A stretch of DNA of 49,997 bases from a virus: IMG/VR virus record IMGVR_UViG_3300042886_000012, positions 1-49,997 of that record. One strand, written 5' to 3'. Shown here in pieces: positions 38,701 to 45,688 of this stretch; position 1 is the first letter of the stretch; the number at the start of each line of letters is the position of its first letter. Made by a program: the position numbers and the translations under genes. The notes beneath the pieces are model-generated. The model did no database searches, was not told where the DNA came from, and saw only the letters and a list, made by a program, of their open reading frames with translations.

Positions 38701-39466
38701 TAAAATGATTGGACTTGGATTAAGGTGGGATTACAAATCAAATAATCCTGGAAAACAATCTATGAACATTCCAGATGTTATAAATCCAGCAAATAAAACT
38801 AAATATGGATACTATGATACATCTATCAACAATCAACCTCTAGCACCAATCACTCCTCGTTTTAGAGAATTAATGCAAAAAGCTACAGGTGTAGATATGA
38901 CTAATTATGATGGTGCAATTATAAATCTTTATGAACCTAATAGTTTTATTAGTTCTCATAATGATGTAGATGAAAGTAGATCAGCAATTGGTTATCCTGT
39001 TATAGGAATTAATATTGGTGGTACAGGAAATTTTTCTATTGAATCAAGAGATGGTAGTCCTAAACAATTAAATCTTAAACCAGGTGCAGGATATATATTT
39101 GGTGTTGATGGTGTGAATAGAGAAGTTTATCATAGAACTTTTGCTAAACCCCAAGATAGTTTCTTACCAGAGTTAACTACTAAATTAGATGGTAAAGCTT
39201 ACGAACCAGGTTCATATAGAGTAACAGTTACAATGAGAAGAGTAATGCCTCTTGAACCAGGTATGCCTAGTAAACCAAATATTACATCTGAAGCAACTGT
39301 AACTGAGCAAGTATCACAACCAGGAGAACAATTAGGTTTATTTGGAGATACTGTAACTTTGAAAGATGGTAAAGACTATATTAAGTCTGAAATTAATAGT
39401 AATATGCTAGAAGGATTAGGATATACACCAAAAGAAATAGGTAAAATTTTAAAATCAATATGTTAA
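26714..39466 (+). CDS. Giant virion RNA polymerase polyprotein with zincin and AlkB-like domains
   Basis: 4250 aa. Residues 1-510 include Gly/Ala-rich hydrophobic stretches (about 130-155, 210-260 and 470-495), suiting membrane passage. A charged linker with EAPK repeats (near 1560-1585) precedes a zincin motif, HEIGH (1672-1676). The polymerase core contains RIPTQ (3001-3005) followed by GSDFDIDKL with D3040, D3042 and D3044. This is the order and spacing of the double-psi barrel in multisubunit and crAss-like virion RNA polymerases (R-x-P-T, then D-x-D-x-D). The C-terminal domain (about 3990-4180) has an AlkB-type set: NLYEP, H4082-x-D4084, H4140, and R4169-x3-T-x-R4175. The virion polymerase of phage phi14:2 and relatives transcribes early genes after injection; the same job is inferred here. 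No frameshift or stop interrupts the frame. Domain edges are estimates. Confidence 0.9.
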   Translation: MEDKDLLKTNPLTTSTQTTVDPGYASFEKWAASRSGNYGLSSRDTDAGLPAFQSGTIGSPTGESTQRRNTNDDIDFLLDEHDKKGIVDTSKHSYNASEVTRRYPNTFIGLDNEELYSRNQTTGQKAYNGVAKMVGTAATTFINGTAGTVYGLVKMAETGKLSSFYNNDLTNKLNNINVQMEDTYAHYKNERERNGEWWEPSNLFTANFLFDNIVKNLGFSLGAMGAGFAWGGALKAIGLTGKLVATGTEMATAADTAIAEATALPQIERISAINNKLSNLYKSSTVGIGKGLMKADQAIVATFGTFGESGIESLSNSQQFRNNMISQYTDIHGYAPEGKDLEEINKHAESVGNWSFGLNTALLTATNYIQLPKIYASSFKGEKQIVNNIINKEGAYVSSLPEKGFGKFLYKSKNVAGLFFNEAEGFEEGAQYAIQTGTQNYFNRKYKKDGQVSAIEDGLLYGAKEALTTSEGTLNIFTGAFSGALQSSGFVGVKQNEKGQWRPTVGGTGKIGERGLTGYGGEQGALRDEAIVAFNNSKIKDKLKDVYGNIIAAESIQQDREKAVRQGDVLEAKDLEFDYAHSFISTRVKYGAKQFVDNEISDLKARAATDEGFSELQQEGVAFPTDTKEHFINRLNNLQQHANHAASLYDTLNLKYKGLVNKETGKRIYSDDVIDKLVYAGSKIMDYDQRIPQVNIALAAAGINTIDVLQSIILNNKPSREATDAALKQINELDTTFENKTELKRQLSDIIEMSLRRKTFIEEHNDITRKPANYETKPEFEFGASEELDVKVEQQEKVKGKRKPLKTEKELEVNKEYSLKEPLRKEGSTLQLAPKITVLSQTLGGEFEVRLPNGQIKFLTPTEFKEYNISDEDNTSEEMGDILDKAIDTVLDKEEYLEYNIELKTAGPENVYDKRAFVNDLDNQKLIDAIEKEFNAKTKDLLAQREKEKIAKEKLAATKETLDKELEKLAPTGGSVETVNIVAGEIIGTADKAKDASIVFLATTSPSEEEKNKEVNNIPHIKRARTFLNNFKFFTNRNKIKAIIVTPNNAEALGLKGIVQLSYNKNITDELTEEETDVNKGFMAQVFITQTAEGDFFVNEKGEKLSKIGPGNPTILNDVVFQTMTSASLTTEGGYTKIRKGQEEKAEIALEAYKIFRADVFAQEGYTPYSFSISRGIPRQYVTNGVYEDNHMSDILGPNAEKIIAEHNGLIEVSTTGKIEHNGELLSFNEGTALIRFGDLLDFANNKVLTNKQAQNVFAVIDAMAKDLIAKSSTAKAGRPDYGYITFLKNVLYFKFKGNPTTPSQISLDTKTMEFRIGDKSFDLFKIADNKQAITNALQDAFISINNKTLAEGTSKKFTEYVTDKDGNLTKVVWTNYQSFLLSGKNPDGSTRSTGETPLITHTAKPTDNLNSYKQKYAFITDTGVLPYDRVPVKEVKPAPAAPVAVEEDVVGPYKMDNETTNTSNIINAGPVLFTGTIIKAGGENIVQVEILTNPTINALTTNQTLINAIDANLSSFANNPATEAIVPDNIKAALGKSELLEEKAKLFAKIRVEIEIENLLEAPKQEAPKVEEKKEEAPKEAPAEKPYDASKLKGRDNAPEFRMVGAADVSDRMTNAELEIFKQWHAEKVPFIPFEVLERMVNVNDTEEAWGVFENGIAKFVRGGLRGTEYHEIGHGIWTMLSTEEQEALLNEFRSKPGTFTDRQSGKNIEHIDATDTQAEERIWDDFSDFRLGKLPARSLGERVRRLFKMVMDFFKSFGSKPSLKDELFEAIEAGRFKETKLSKRAKTMAPKYRAIEGLTEEQTNNYINDMVVQASRIIFREGNKDVLFNPEKLTGSQVFDKVREDYESRGAITALGEKRYNELVKRTIDSIRTRGISFNAEEVVSINDENANGKEYAQDPFSVDWKKHSTGALKFLLSTLAERKALNQSNVQKGTPLKPAEFNFSKEGYKVLNFNRVFATLLDRLHGTNDPAEFTEKFIQLAKEDSNYLPLFVSLGGNPVTHTFDFADPNKFKESDWKLFIQFFNTFTRQKPDALIQYISEEGDVHTGSANIFTTVKATVDAWVDNMKVIGKGPGGLISYSNKVYKIDTAGIKSLPIKQYQDMLSFLGKIGVEFPIGTYQALTNREIIVKGETTTEIKEFNKAVAKIYTQLGKNNELMTFDAKRLDIGGPLRTLAGLYTKVNNPNQDSTYFGVEGQRIGSFSENNAPSYFENTFNESKTLKELLEKMPQLNDVYSRGSEILKPGGLFFNKDGERIATISVGYIQGSKNELTGKDKSTAKLARGERFVQEMNQNINGNYYVLIPGDSSTEWMMNLGNVISMDDVMSGDHWGKVYNIYSNYLNDDINLALENRKQNIYQRARSQELRIMRDILPEDIVKDIEDMIKEGQTYDDIQDYISDNRKDIDASVKSFIEGTSEETFDTLINSNQIRMVGENKYSLDKFDTEFLKKYNLNGQVSLDEVMNLINFTNINYAINNQEYHKILFGDPYQFKTEKGKLDETKRIKSFLSGRRRTFDHPDYNNFLKTTYNNVDGIELDDKTPGYHKYKEYANTITFDDVNIIGSIATLPNVPQEIKDAYTVDKDGNPKVNETDAMSWLMDATHKEIALKEGQWSDEAEAFHQWHMAYTRRAFDKKGIKIYTNEQLKAKDAKLLESPIPKHKLAVRKPIISGNKNNKTELDIVLDKTSQMPLYYHMVEDTSLGTIYEQMFDQNIGYGIVISGRKVGSEGNHNIYVDGKVNTAKFENIVEVPWKIYGTQVETMSEGEKTQTRGSQLTKLSSMDLYENGEPTTEEGRVAYERNTKALDMLNENAYNELLNRLGVVDLGDTYALENNQIISETLMYEMMRRDLSENAKDTIQLDENGEFPIPFEASPSYIQIKNILYSMVNKALISPAMNGAPHVQAPVTMFEQATEGRSFVRKIDNKWVKISKAQYKALTEEEKKGVMLTDDTLKFYEDKDGERYCEVLLPHWFKNKFGKMTDEQILKYLNTEEGKKILTGIGFRIPTQALSSVEVFRVKGFLPQYMGYTVIVPSEITTKAGSDFDIDKLNMYLKSIYTDKNGNVKLVKWLGTEQATKDFFGKIYDETILKDIQKIKDSDAFREELYSLLDTLETLSAPLTSTQQTFYDTHQSTIDEIILQADESDKLPTEYINDQIQTLAGKEAKLTAKLLNDTLKNKYVKDMYKKSLENEYYDSLEELLTLPENFNRLITPVDDAGLEKIAELLDEKRGYNESNIKGRLINRNFMTNMRHAFITGKRWVGIAAVNITNLSLRQKSKVYLDPSKITSLSGREREFVEGLVGNIGIILPHNTLDVEGETYVSLSGTTTADGKQLISQRLSGYATAFVDIANKPFITKIIKSDTVVSTFMFLEAIGAGNAGIYFLNQPIIEKYLEYLDSIGSKSVTGKKNLEYIKDQFPTTEKAMRDARISVDQLLDNIQEYGEKGEFYSDLKYAEQQLILNEFIKYKILADQLFSYTQSTNYDTTRFGSSDALLKKEWATFNTSNFNLISNVDEVLANTFIGKQAELLSKSFASFGAIMKTELPEIKAYTIATLKKYATRKYMSSDDYEKIANLIKNSFVDYVVQNNTTISNMVEPLLVNSETAVVNQLEQAKQKYPNMQILKDLIPVLGNRDGSAKSIQLKANVKDAYSENLYVGMMRELRDIPELNDLYNNIVNVAILQGVGQSAISIRNIIPVEDYAAKIAPIIQQLTPNPTLDAFENGMFERNNFTNKDVITDFTPYVYTPEPDENGQYNELSIRTNSNTGEDELVHFLPAFTSMKGVSKTSRRLLMLSDRFNSFQLSSDFLRIPKVITDKNSDYGKKVNVMTGIEVTKADYAKMKQKGSQDLYDSYYYKKVYTTNKDKFGNPIPLTTIGATKTDEPLTNYYYKLINVYGDGNRAVEFNKEFGPSVIDNGSMRIKQELNDEDIVNQFAPQIAEEVVPLPIETLTQMTGQPKGVKVKEGIYVNQEALSKDEQLELFDYLKPFLEEQAAKTNKGADASKMIGLGLRWDYKSNNPGKQSMNIPDVINPANKTKYGYYDTSINNQPLAPITPRFRELMQKATGVDMTNYDGAIINLYEPNSFISSHNDVDESRSAIGYPVIGINIGGTGNFSIESRDGSPKQLNLKPGAGYIFGVDGVNREVYHRTFAKPQDSFLPELTTKLDGKAYEPGSYRVTVTMRRVMPLEPGMPSKPNITSEATVTEQVSQPGEQLGLFGDTVTLKDGKDYIKSEINSNMLEGLGYTPKEIGKILKSIC

Positions 39467-39469
39467 GTT

Positions 39470-42400
39470 ATGGCAAATTGTCCAAATAAGAATTTAGAAG
39501 AATGGAAATTATTAGTAGCAGCTAGAGGAGAAGATGTTGCATATTACCTATGGGATAAATATAGTGGTAGTGTTCCTGAATCAGAAAGCAAATTAGAAAT
39601 TGTAAAAGCTGGATTAAAAGCAACAAATATTTTACAATCGGCTAAAGCTGATCAGTTCTTTGGTGCTGTAGCTAAAAACAAAATCACTGGTGACTTCTTC
39701 TGGAAGAAAATGCAAGCTGATCTCGGTATTCCTAAAGATCAGTTAGAAATTCTCAAGTCATTCAATACACAAGATAGAGGAGAACTTATCTCCTCTCTTC
39801 TTGCTAATTATAGTTTTGCTATTGAGATTAATGTTGGTAAACAAACAATTGGTCAACTTGGATCAAGAAGAGAAGGTCTTCAATTTACAATAGGAGATTC
39901 AAGTTACTCCTCATTTAGACATGCTTATAAAGATGAGTTTGTATTTACAAAAAATACTAAAACTATCACAAAAGATGAATATGATGCAGCTAGAGATACT
40001 TTTCAAAAAAATTATGATTCTACAGCGTTAACAAAAAACACTGATTATTATTCTAACCTAACAGTTCCAGGAGGAACTAATTATACAGAGAATGAAATAG
40101 CTACACCAGCTATTACACCAAGTATAAAAGGACATGCTCAGTTTGCTACAGATCAAGGTATTGGTTGGTTTAGAAGTGACGAAGAAAGTAAAACAGAAGA
40201 AACTAGAGTAGGTACAGCTTTTGATAAAGGATATTTAACTGAAGAAGAAAAAGAACAATACTTTGATGGTGGCAATACTCAAGAAGATTTAGATGAGGCA
40301 TTAAAAAATCATAAAGGAAACGAAACTCGTAAAGCAACTATTGGTGGAAGTAAAACTCGTAGAATACTAGAACTACAATCTGATTTATTTCAGAAAGGTA
40401 GAGATAAAGAAAATCTAGATAAAGATAGAATTGAAAGAATACAACCTGATCCTTTATTTCCATCAGCAGATAGTGGTAATATATTACCTAATACTACTTC
40501 TAATCAATTTCTTCAACTATTAAACCAAGGATCTAACTGGGTAACATTCTTTGTTAAATCTATTGTACAAGATAGTTCTAAGAAAGGATATGAGAAAGTG
40601 TTATTCCCTTCTGGGGATACAGCTAGTAAAGTGGAAGGACACACAACATTAGAGCAGTTTAAAAAACAGAAAGAAGATAGGTTAAAAGAGCTTGAGGATA
40701 AAGTTAATAAAGGTAGATATGTACTTACTGATAGCACTGGGTTTCCAATGGGTATAGCTCCAATAGATTCTGACATCAATGTATTAAAAAGTAATAATCC
40801 AACATTAAAAATTGAAAAAGAGTCTTTGACGCAAAAAGAATTAGATGATACAAATAATGAAATAAACCAACTTAAACAAGAACTTGAGAGAGTAGAAGGT
40901 CCAGAAGGATTTGGTGCTCTTAAACCTATATATAACTTCTATGAAAACACTGTAAAGAATGTTCTTAACAAACAATATGGTAAAGAGAATGTAAAACAAG
41001 TTACTGATGAGTATGGTAATACATGGAATGAAGTAGAGATTGTTCCTGAGAGAGAGCAACAACCTATATTCTTACAAAAACCTACAGGAACAGAACAGAA
41101 AGCTTCTCCAAAACTAATTAGTTTAATGAAGGAATTTGTTAAATCAATTGGTGTAGATTACAAACTTGTTAGTGATGTTGTTGTAGATGGTGTTAAACAA
41201 GATGCTAATGGTGTAGCTCTTATAATGCAAAAGCTTGTTCAAGTGGTAGAAGGACAAGAAGATGTAGCTCTTCCTGAAGAAGCTATGCACTTTGCTGTTG
41301 AGATTATAAGACAAACTAATCCAAAGCTATATCAACAATTACTAAAAGAAATAAATGGACATCCTAAGTTAAATGCTGTAATAGCTTTATATGGTAATGA
41401 TCCAGCTTATCAGAAAGATGGTAAACGAGATATAGTAAAACTTAAAGAAGAAGCTATTGCTCAAGTGTTAGCTAATAGATTAGAAGATGTTGTAGGAAGA
41501 ACTTGGTTTCAAAAAATTATTGATTTCCTAACACCTAGATTCATGAAAGCTGGATTTGATAAAGCTTCCATGGATGTTCTATCAGGTAAAATAGCTAGTG
41601 TAGAAGATATAGATGTTTCTCAAAGAGGTGCTTATTTCCAACTCTCTACTGGAGAAAGAGTGTTTAATGATTTACTAGAAACATCTAAGAGAATAGAAAC
41701 AAAAGATGGAGGATATGAATTAGATGGTATAAAATCTGTAAGAAGGGTTTCTGATTTTGCTAAAGAATTCTATGAAAGAATATTTCCACCATCAGCTAAG
41801 TCTGAATTTGAAGATGCTGTAAACTCACTTAAAGCAGAGAAAGGAACAGCAGGACATACTGATATTGAATATGCACTTAAGATGCTTATAGATCCTACAA
41901 CAGGACTTCTTAGAGAAGAAATGGAAGATGATAGTGATTACATATCAAAGCTTAATCCTAATGATAGGAGGATGTATGAGATACTTAGAGATAATCTAAG
42001 AGAACGTCTATTGGCTATTGATGAGAAAGCTCCTGGAACTAGATTTATGTCTGAGGTGAAGATATTTGATAAGAAAAGAAAAATTGCTGGTACAGTGGAT
42101 TTTATTGCTGTTACTCCTGATGGAAAGACTAGCATTCTTGACTGGAAGTTTATGGATCTTAATACAGATAGGTATGAAGATGTTCCTTGGTATAAAGTGG
42201 AAGCTTGGAGAATACAGATGGGTAAATATAAAGATATCATCTCTACTAACTATGGTGTAAAGAGTCAAGACTTTGATCAAACAAGAATGATTCCTATATT
42301 GGCTAAATATACAAAAGCTGATTTTGAAAAAGAAATTCTTCCTAGACTTTTAGAAGTGAAAATAGGAAGTGCAAACATTCAAAACATTGAAGAAGATTAC

Positions 42401-45400
42401 TTACTTCCTGTAGGTTTAGCAGATGAGAAAACAGGAAACAAAAAGATTGATAAATTAATAGAACAGTTCAATGCTACTTACAGAAAACTTGCTGAAGAAA
42501 AAGTTAACGATTCTGAAAGAGGTAGTAAAGCTGAACAATTGAATGCTTTATATAAAGCTATTAGACATTTACAAATTAAAGGAAACGTTGTTCCATTAAT
42601 TAATCAAGCTAAGATATTAAACAAACAAGTGTCAATGTTGTTAAAAAGATACAACACTGACTTTGAAGGAAAGGACCCTTCAGAAGTAGATGCAGATAAG
42701 ATAAATGCTTTTGCAGGAATGATTAGAGTTCACTTAGAAGCATTGCAACCATACTTAAATCTTAAACAATTAGGAACATTACTTACTGATGAAACAGAAG
42801 AAAATGATAAACTAAAACTAGAACTTGGAGCTACAAGAGATAAAGTTGAAGATTATATATTTCAACTTGAAGAACTAGATGAAACTTTTGGAGAGAAATT
42901 TAATAATACTAGTAGCACACCAGAAAAAGTTGTAAAAGGTATTACTAAATGGTTTTCTAGTATATCTACAATACAAGTTGCAAACATTCAAACATTATAT
43001 AAACTTGCTAATAAAGCATTTGGTTTATCTAATATAGAAACTTTAGAACAGGTAAAAAGATTGAATGTTTTAAAAGATGAATACACTAAGTGGGCATCTA
43101 GTAAAGGATTGAGCATTGGTAACTATTTTAATATTCTTATGAAGAAAGATAAGAATGAACTAATAGATCAATACGATAAAAAGTTTTATGATGAGTTGAA
43201 ATCAAGAATAGCAAAAAAAGATGTTGATTGGATTTTAGATAATGTTAACAAAGATTTATATAGAGAGCACTTAGAAGAACTAACAGAAAAAGAAATACAG
43301 TATATATTATCAAGACCTAGAGTTGGTACAGAAGAAGAAGTTAAAGCTTCTATCAAAAGAGACATGGCTAAGATTTATGCTAAGTATGATATTCAGAACA
43401 AAAATTCTAATGGTTGGTTAATGTATAAAGAAGTTAGACAGTTCCCAAAAACAGATAAATGGGAATCTGAGGAATGGAAAGAACTAAACAAACCAGAGAA
43501 TGCACCAGCTAAAAAATTCTATGATTATATTGTAGAAAGAAATAAATATTTCCAATCAGTAGAATACTTAAATGGTAAAGCTGCAAGAAAGTTTCTTCCA
43601 TGGATAAGAAAAGGTTTTACAGAAGGACTTGTGTTTGAAGGTAAGTCTAGAGGACTTGGTGAACAATTCCTTAGAAACATATCAATGGATGAGAATGAAG
43701 CTGGATATGGTCAAACAGATCCTATTACAGGAGAGTTGATAAATTCTGTTCCTAAGTATTTTACAAAAGATCTTGGAGAGGGTTATTCTACAGACTTGTT
43801 CAAAACAATGGCTTTATATAATGAATATGCTATTAAGTTTAAGAACTTAAAAGACATCGAAGAAAGAAGTTTACAATTGTTAAGAATAGAAAGAAATAAA
43901 AAATCTATCATGACTTCAACTTTTGGATCTTTATTAAAAGAAGGAGATGATTTAAAATACAATCCTAATAACTTAGAGAATTCTAAGCTTCTGGAAGACA
44001 TGATCAAATCTGTTGTGTATCAACAGAAATATATTCAAAGCGAAGTGTTTGATGTAGCTCTTGGTAAAATATCTGGATTTGGCAAAACTCTTAATGAGAA
44101 ACTAGGAATAACTTTATTTCCAGAAAATCTTGAAGAAAGACAACTGTCAGCAAATAAATTTTTAGATACAATAAACACACAGTTTCAAATAACCACACTA
44201 GGACTTAATCCTCTATCTGCTATATCTAACTTATTTGGTGGTACAGCAAATGGATTAATTAATGCTGGTAAGTATTTTACAAAGCTAGATTTCTTAAAAA
44301 CACAAATGTGGATGCTTGGAGGTAAAATGACAGGTGGTGAAGATAGACAAAAAGCATTAGCTGCTCTTGATTACTTTGTTCCTTTTGTAGAAAGTTATAA
44401 TAAGAACGCTGCAAGAAAACTTTCATTAAATAAAATAGATGAACAAGCTGTACAAGATTACCTAATGTTCTTGATGAGAAATGGTGATGAAGGTGTACAA
44501 GCGTTAAACTTCTATACATTTATCAAAAATACAATTGTTCAAGATGGAAAAATAGTTAATGTTAGAGAATATTTAAGAAGCACAGATGAATATAAAGCTT
44601 TTTATTCTGGAACACAACAAGAAAGAAAAGAGAGAGCTGATAAGTTTGAAAAAGATGTACAAGAGTTATTAGATGATAAAGGAGTGTTGAAACTTGGAGA
44701 AGTAATAGATGGTGAATTTGTTATTCCTGGTGTAGATAAGAAATCTGATTCTGTTATAGAATTTAGAAGAATTGTTCAAAGTTTCACTACAGATGCTCTT
44801 GGTTCTATGAGTGAAGAAAATAAAAGACTTGTAAACATGAATGTGTATGCATCTTCTATGATGGTATTTAAAAACTGGATACCTAGACTTGTTGATGTTC
44901 GTATTGGAAATATAAAATACAATGCTGCATCAGATGCTTATGAGTGGGGAAGAATGAGGATGATCTTTGGTATGGTATTTACAGACACTTTAAAATCAAT
45001 CAATAGTTTACAATCTGCATTGGGGGGAAACAATGATGTTTGGTTAGAGCAAGTTCGGGGTCTTTATGAAAGAAAGCAGTCAGAGTATGAAGCTAATACA
45101 GGAAAGAAACTTGATATGACTGAAGATGAATTTATAGCTCTTGTGAATCAAAACATTAAAAATCAAGCAGTAGATTTAATTATTTTGTTAGGTTTAATAT
45201 CTTTATTGGCAGGTTTAAAAGCTGCAGCTCCAGATGATGATGAAGATGCTCTTGTTAGAAATCAATATAAATTTTTATTAAAAGCTACAGATAAGTTAAC
45301 AGATGAGCTTATGTATTTCTATAAACCAACTACTCCTCTTGATTTAATTTCAGGAAAAGGGGGTATATTTCCTTCTATAGGGTTATTGGATAATTACAAA

Positions 45401-45601
45401 AAGTTTTTTACAAATTTTGTTTCAGAGAACTATGGAATAATTACTGATAATGAAGAGATACAAGATGATGCTACACCAATTAAATATTTAATGAAATCAT
45501 TTCCTATAGCAAGTCAAGCATCTGGATATTTACCAATGTTCTATCCTAGCTTAGCTAAAGATCTTGGTATTAAAATGCAATCACAATATGGAATTAGATA
45601 A
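39470..45601 (+). CDS. Giant injected-type protein with RecB-like PD-(D/E)XK nuclease
   Basis: 2043 aa, starting 3 nt after the polymerase stop. Residues about 220-530 contain LELQSDLFQKGR, VLFPSGDTA and IYNFYENTVKNVL, a layout I recall from phage polyvalent proteins. EEAMHFAVEI (603-612) resembles a zincin helix with E in place of the first H. A RecB-type nuclease follows: GH796 (GTAGHTDIE), E862, GTVD877, D891-W-K893 and Q916-x3-Y920, all in the expected order. The second half is helical, with a Gly-rich segment near 1580-1600 (GLNPLSAISNLFGG) and a hydrophobic stretch near residues 1905-1920 (LIILLGLISLLAGL). It is probably packaged and injected together with the polymerase. The DNA target is unknown: host DNA breakdown or phage DNA processing are both possible. 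Confidence 0.82.
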   Translation: MANCPNKNLEEWKLLVAARGEDVAYYLWDKYSGSVPESESKLEIVKAGLKATNILQSAKADQFFGAVAKNKITGDFFWKKMQADLGIPKDQLEILKSFNTQDRGELISSLLANYSFAIEINVGKQTIGQLGSRREGLQFTIGDSSYSSFRHAYKDEFVFTKNTKTITKDEYDAARDTFQKNYDSTALTKNTDYYSNLTVPGGTNYTENEIATPAITPSIKGHAQFATDQGIGWFRSDEESKTEETRVGTAFDKGYLTEEEKEQYFDGGNTQEDLDEALKNHKGNETRKATIGGSKTRRILELQSDLFQKGRDKENLDKDRIERIQPDPLFPSADSGNILPNTTSNQFLQLLNQGSNWVTFFVKSIVQDSSKKGYEKVLFPSGDTASKVEGHTTLEQFKKQKEDRLKELEDKVNKGRYVLTDSTGFPMGIAPIDSDINVLKSNNPTLKIEKESLTQKELDDTNNEINQLKQELERVEGPEGFGALKPIYNFYENTVKNVLNKQYGKENVKQVTDEYGNTWNEVEIVPEREQQPIFLQKPTGTEQKASPKLISLMKEFVKSIGVDYKLVSDVVVDGVKQDANGVALIMQKLVQVVEGQEDVALPEEAMHFAVEIIRQTNPKLYQQLLKEINGHPKLNAVIALYGNDPAYQKDGKRDIVKLKEEAIAQVLANRLEDVVGRTWFQKIIDFLTPRFMKAGFDKASMDVLSGKIASVEDIDVSQRGAYFQLSTGERVFNDLLETSKRIETKDGGYELDGIKSVRRVSDFAKEFYERIFPPSAKSEFEDAVNSLKAEKGTAGHTDIEYALKMLIDPTTGLLREEMEDDSDYISKLNPNDRRMYEILRDNLRERLLAIDEKAPGTRFMSEVKIFDKKRKIAGTVDFIAVTPDGKTSILDWKFMDLNTDRYEDVPWYKVEAWRIQMGKYKDIISTNYGVKSQDFDQTRMIPILAKYTKADFEKEILPRLLEVKIGSANIQNIEEDYLLPVGLADEKTGNKKIDKLIEQFNATYRKLAEEKVNDSERGSKAEQLNALYKAIRHLQIKGNVVPLINQAKILNKQVSMLLKRYNTDFEGKDPSEVDADKINAFAGMIRVHLEALQPYLNLKQLGTLLTDETEENDKLKLELGATRDKVEDYIFQLEELDETFGEKFNNTSSTPEKVVKGITKWFSSISTIQVANIQTLYKLANKAFGLSNIETLEQVKRLNVLKDEYTKWASSKGLSIGNYFNILMKKDKNELIDQYDKKFYDELKSRIAKKDVDWILDNVNKDLYREHLEELTEKEIQYILSRPRVGTEEEVKASIKRDMAKIYAKYDIQNKNSNGWLMYKEVRQFPKTDKWESEEWKELNKPENAPAKKFYDYIVERNKYFQSVEYLNGKAARKFLPWIRKGFTEGLVFEGKSRGLGEQFLRNISMDENEAGYGQTDPITGELINSVPKYFTKDLGEGYSTDLFKTMALYNEYAIKFKNLKDIEERSLQLLRIERNKKSIMTSTFGSLLKEGDDLKYNPNNLENSKLLEDMIKSVVYQQKYIQSEVFDVALGKISGFGKTLNEKLGITLFPENLEERQLSANKFLDTINTQFQITTLGLNPLSAISNLFGGTANGLINAGKYFTKLDFLKTQMWMLGGKMTGGEDRQKALAALDYFVPFVESYNKNAARKLSLNKIDEQAVQDYLMFLMRNGDEGVQALNFYTFIKNTIVQDGKIVNVREYLRSTDEYKAFYSGTQQERKERADKFEKDVQELLDDKGVLKLGEVIDGEFVIPGVDKKSDSVIEFRRIVQSFTTDALGSMSEENKRLVNMNVYASSMMVFKNWIPRLVDVRIGNIKYNAASDAYEWGRMRMIFGMVFTDTLKSINSLQSALGGNNDVWLEQVRGLYERKQSEYEANTGKKLDMTEDEFIALVNQNIKNQAVDLIILLGLISLLAGLKAAAPDDDEDALVRNQYKFLLKATDKLTDELMYFYKPTTPLDLISGKGGIFPSIGLLDNYKKFFTNFVSENYGIITDNEEIQDDATPIKYLMKSFPIASQASGYLPMFYPSLAKDLGIKMQSQYGIR

Positions 45602-45638
45602 TCGAACGCTATATTATACCATCTATTTTCTATAACAC

Positions 45639-45669
45639 TTTGACGTTAAGTTTATAAACATTATTTTTA
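45639..45669 (+). promoter_or_regulatory. Candidate Bacteroidota-type promoter before the GTSG fibre
   Basis: TTTG (45639-45642), a 19-nt spacer, then TATTTTTA (45662-45669), with the last base off consensus. The gene start is 19 nt downstream at 45689. It lies in the 87-nt gap after the nuclease gene, which holds no clear terminator. Confidence 0.5.
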
Positions 45670-45688
45670 CACATTATACAACATACCC

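Noticed and set aside
45602-45688. Terminator after the nuclease giant
   Set aside because: No stem of useful length with a T-run was found; only the promoter-like pair stands out.
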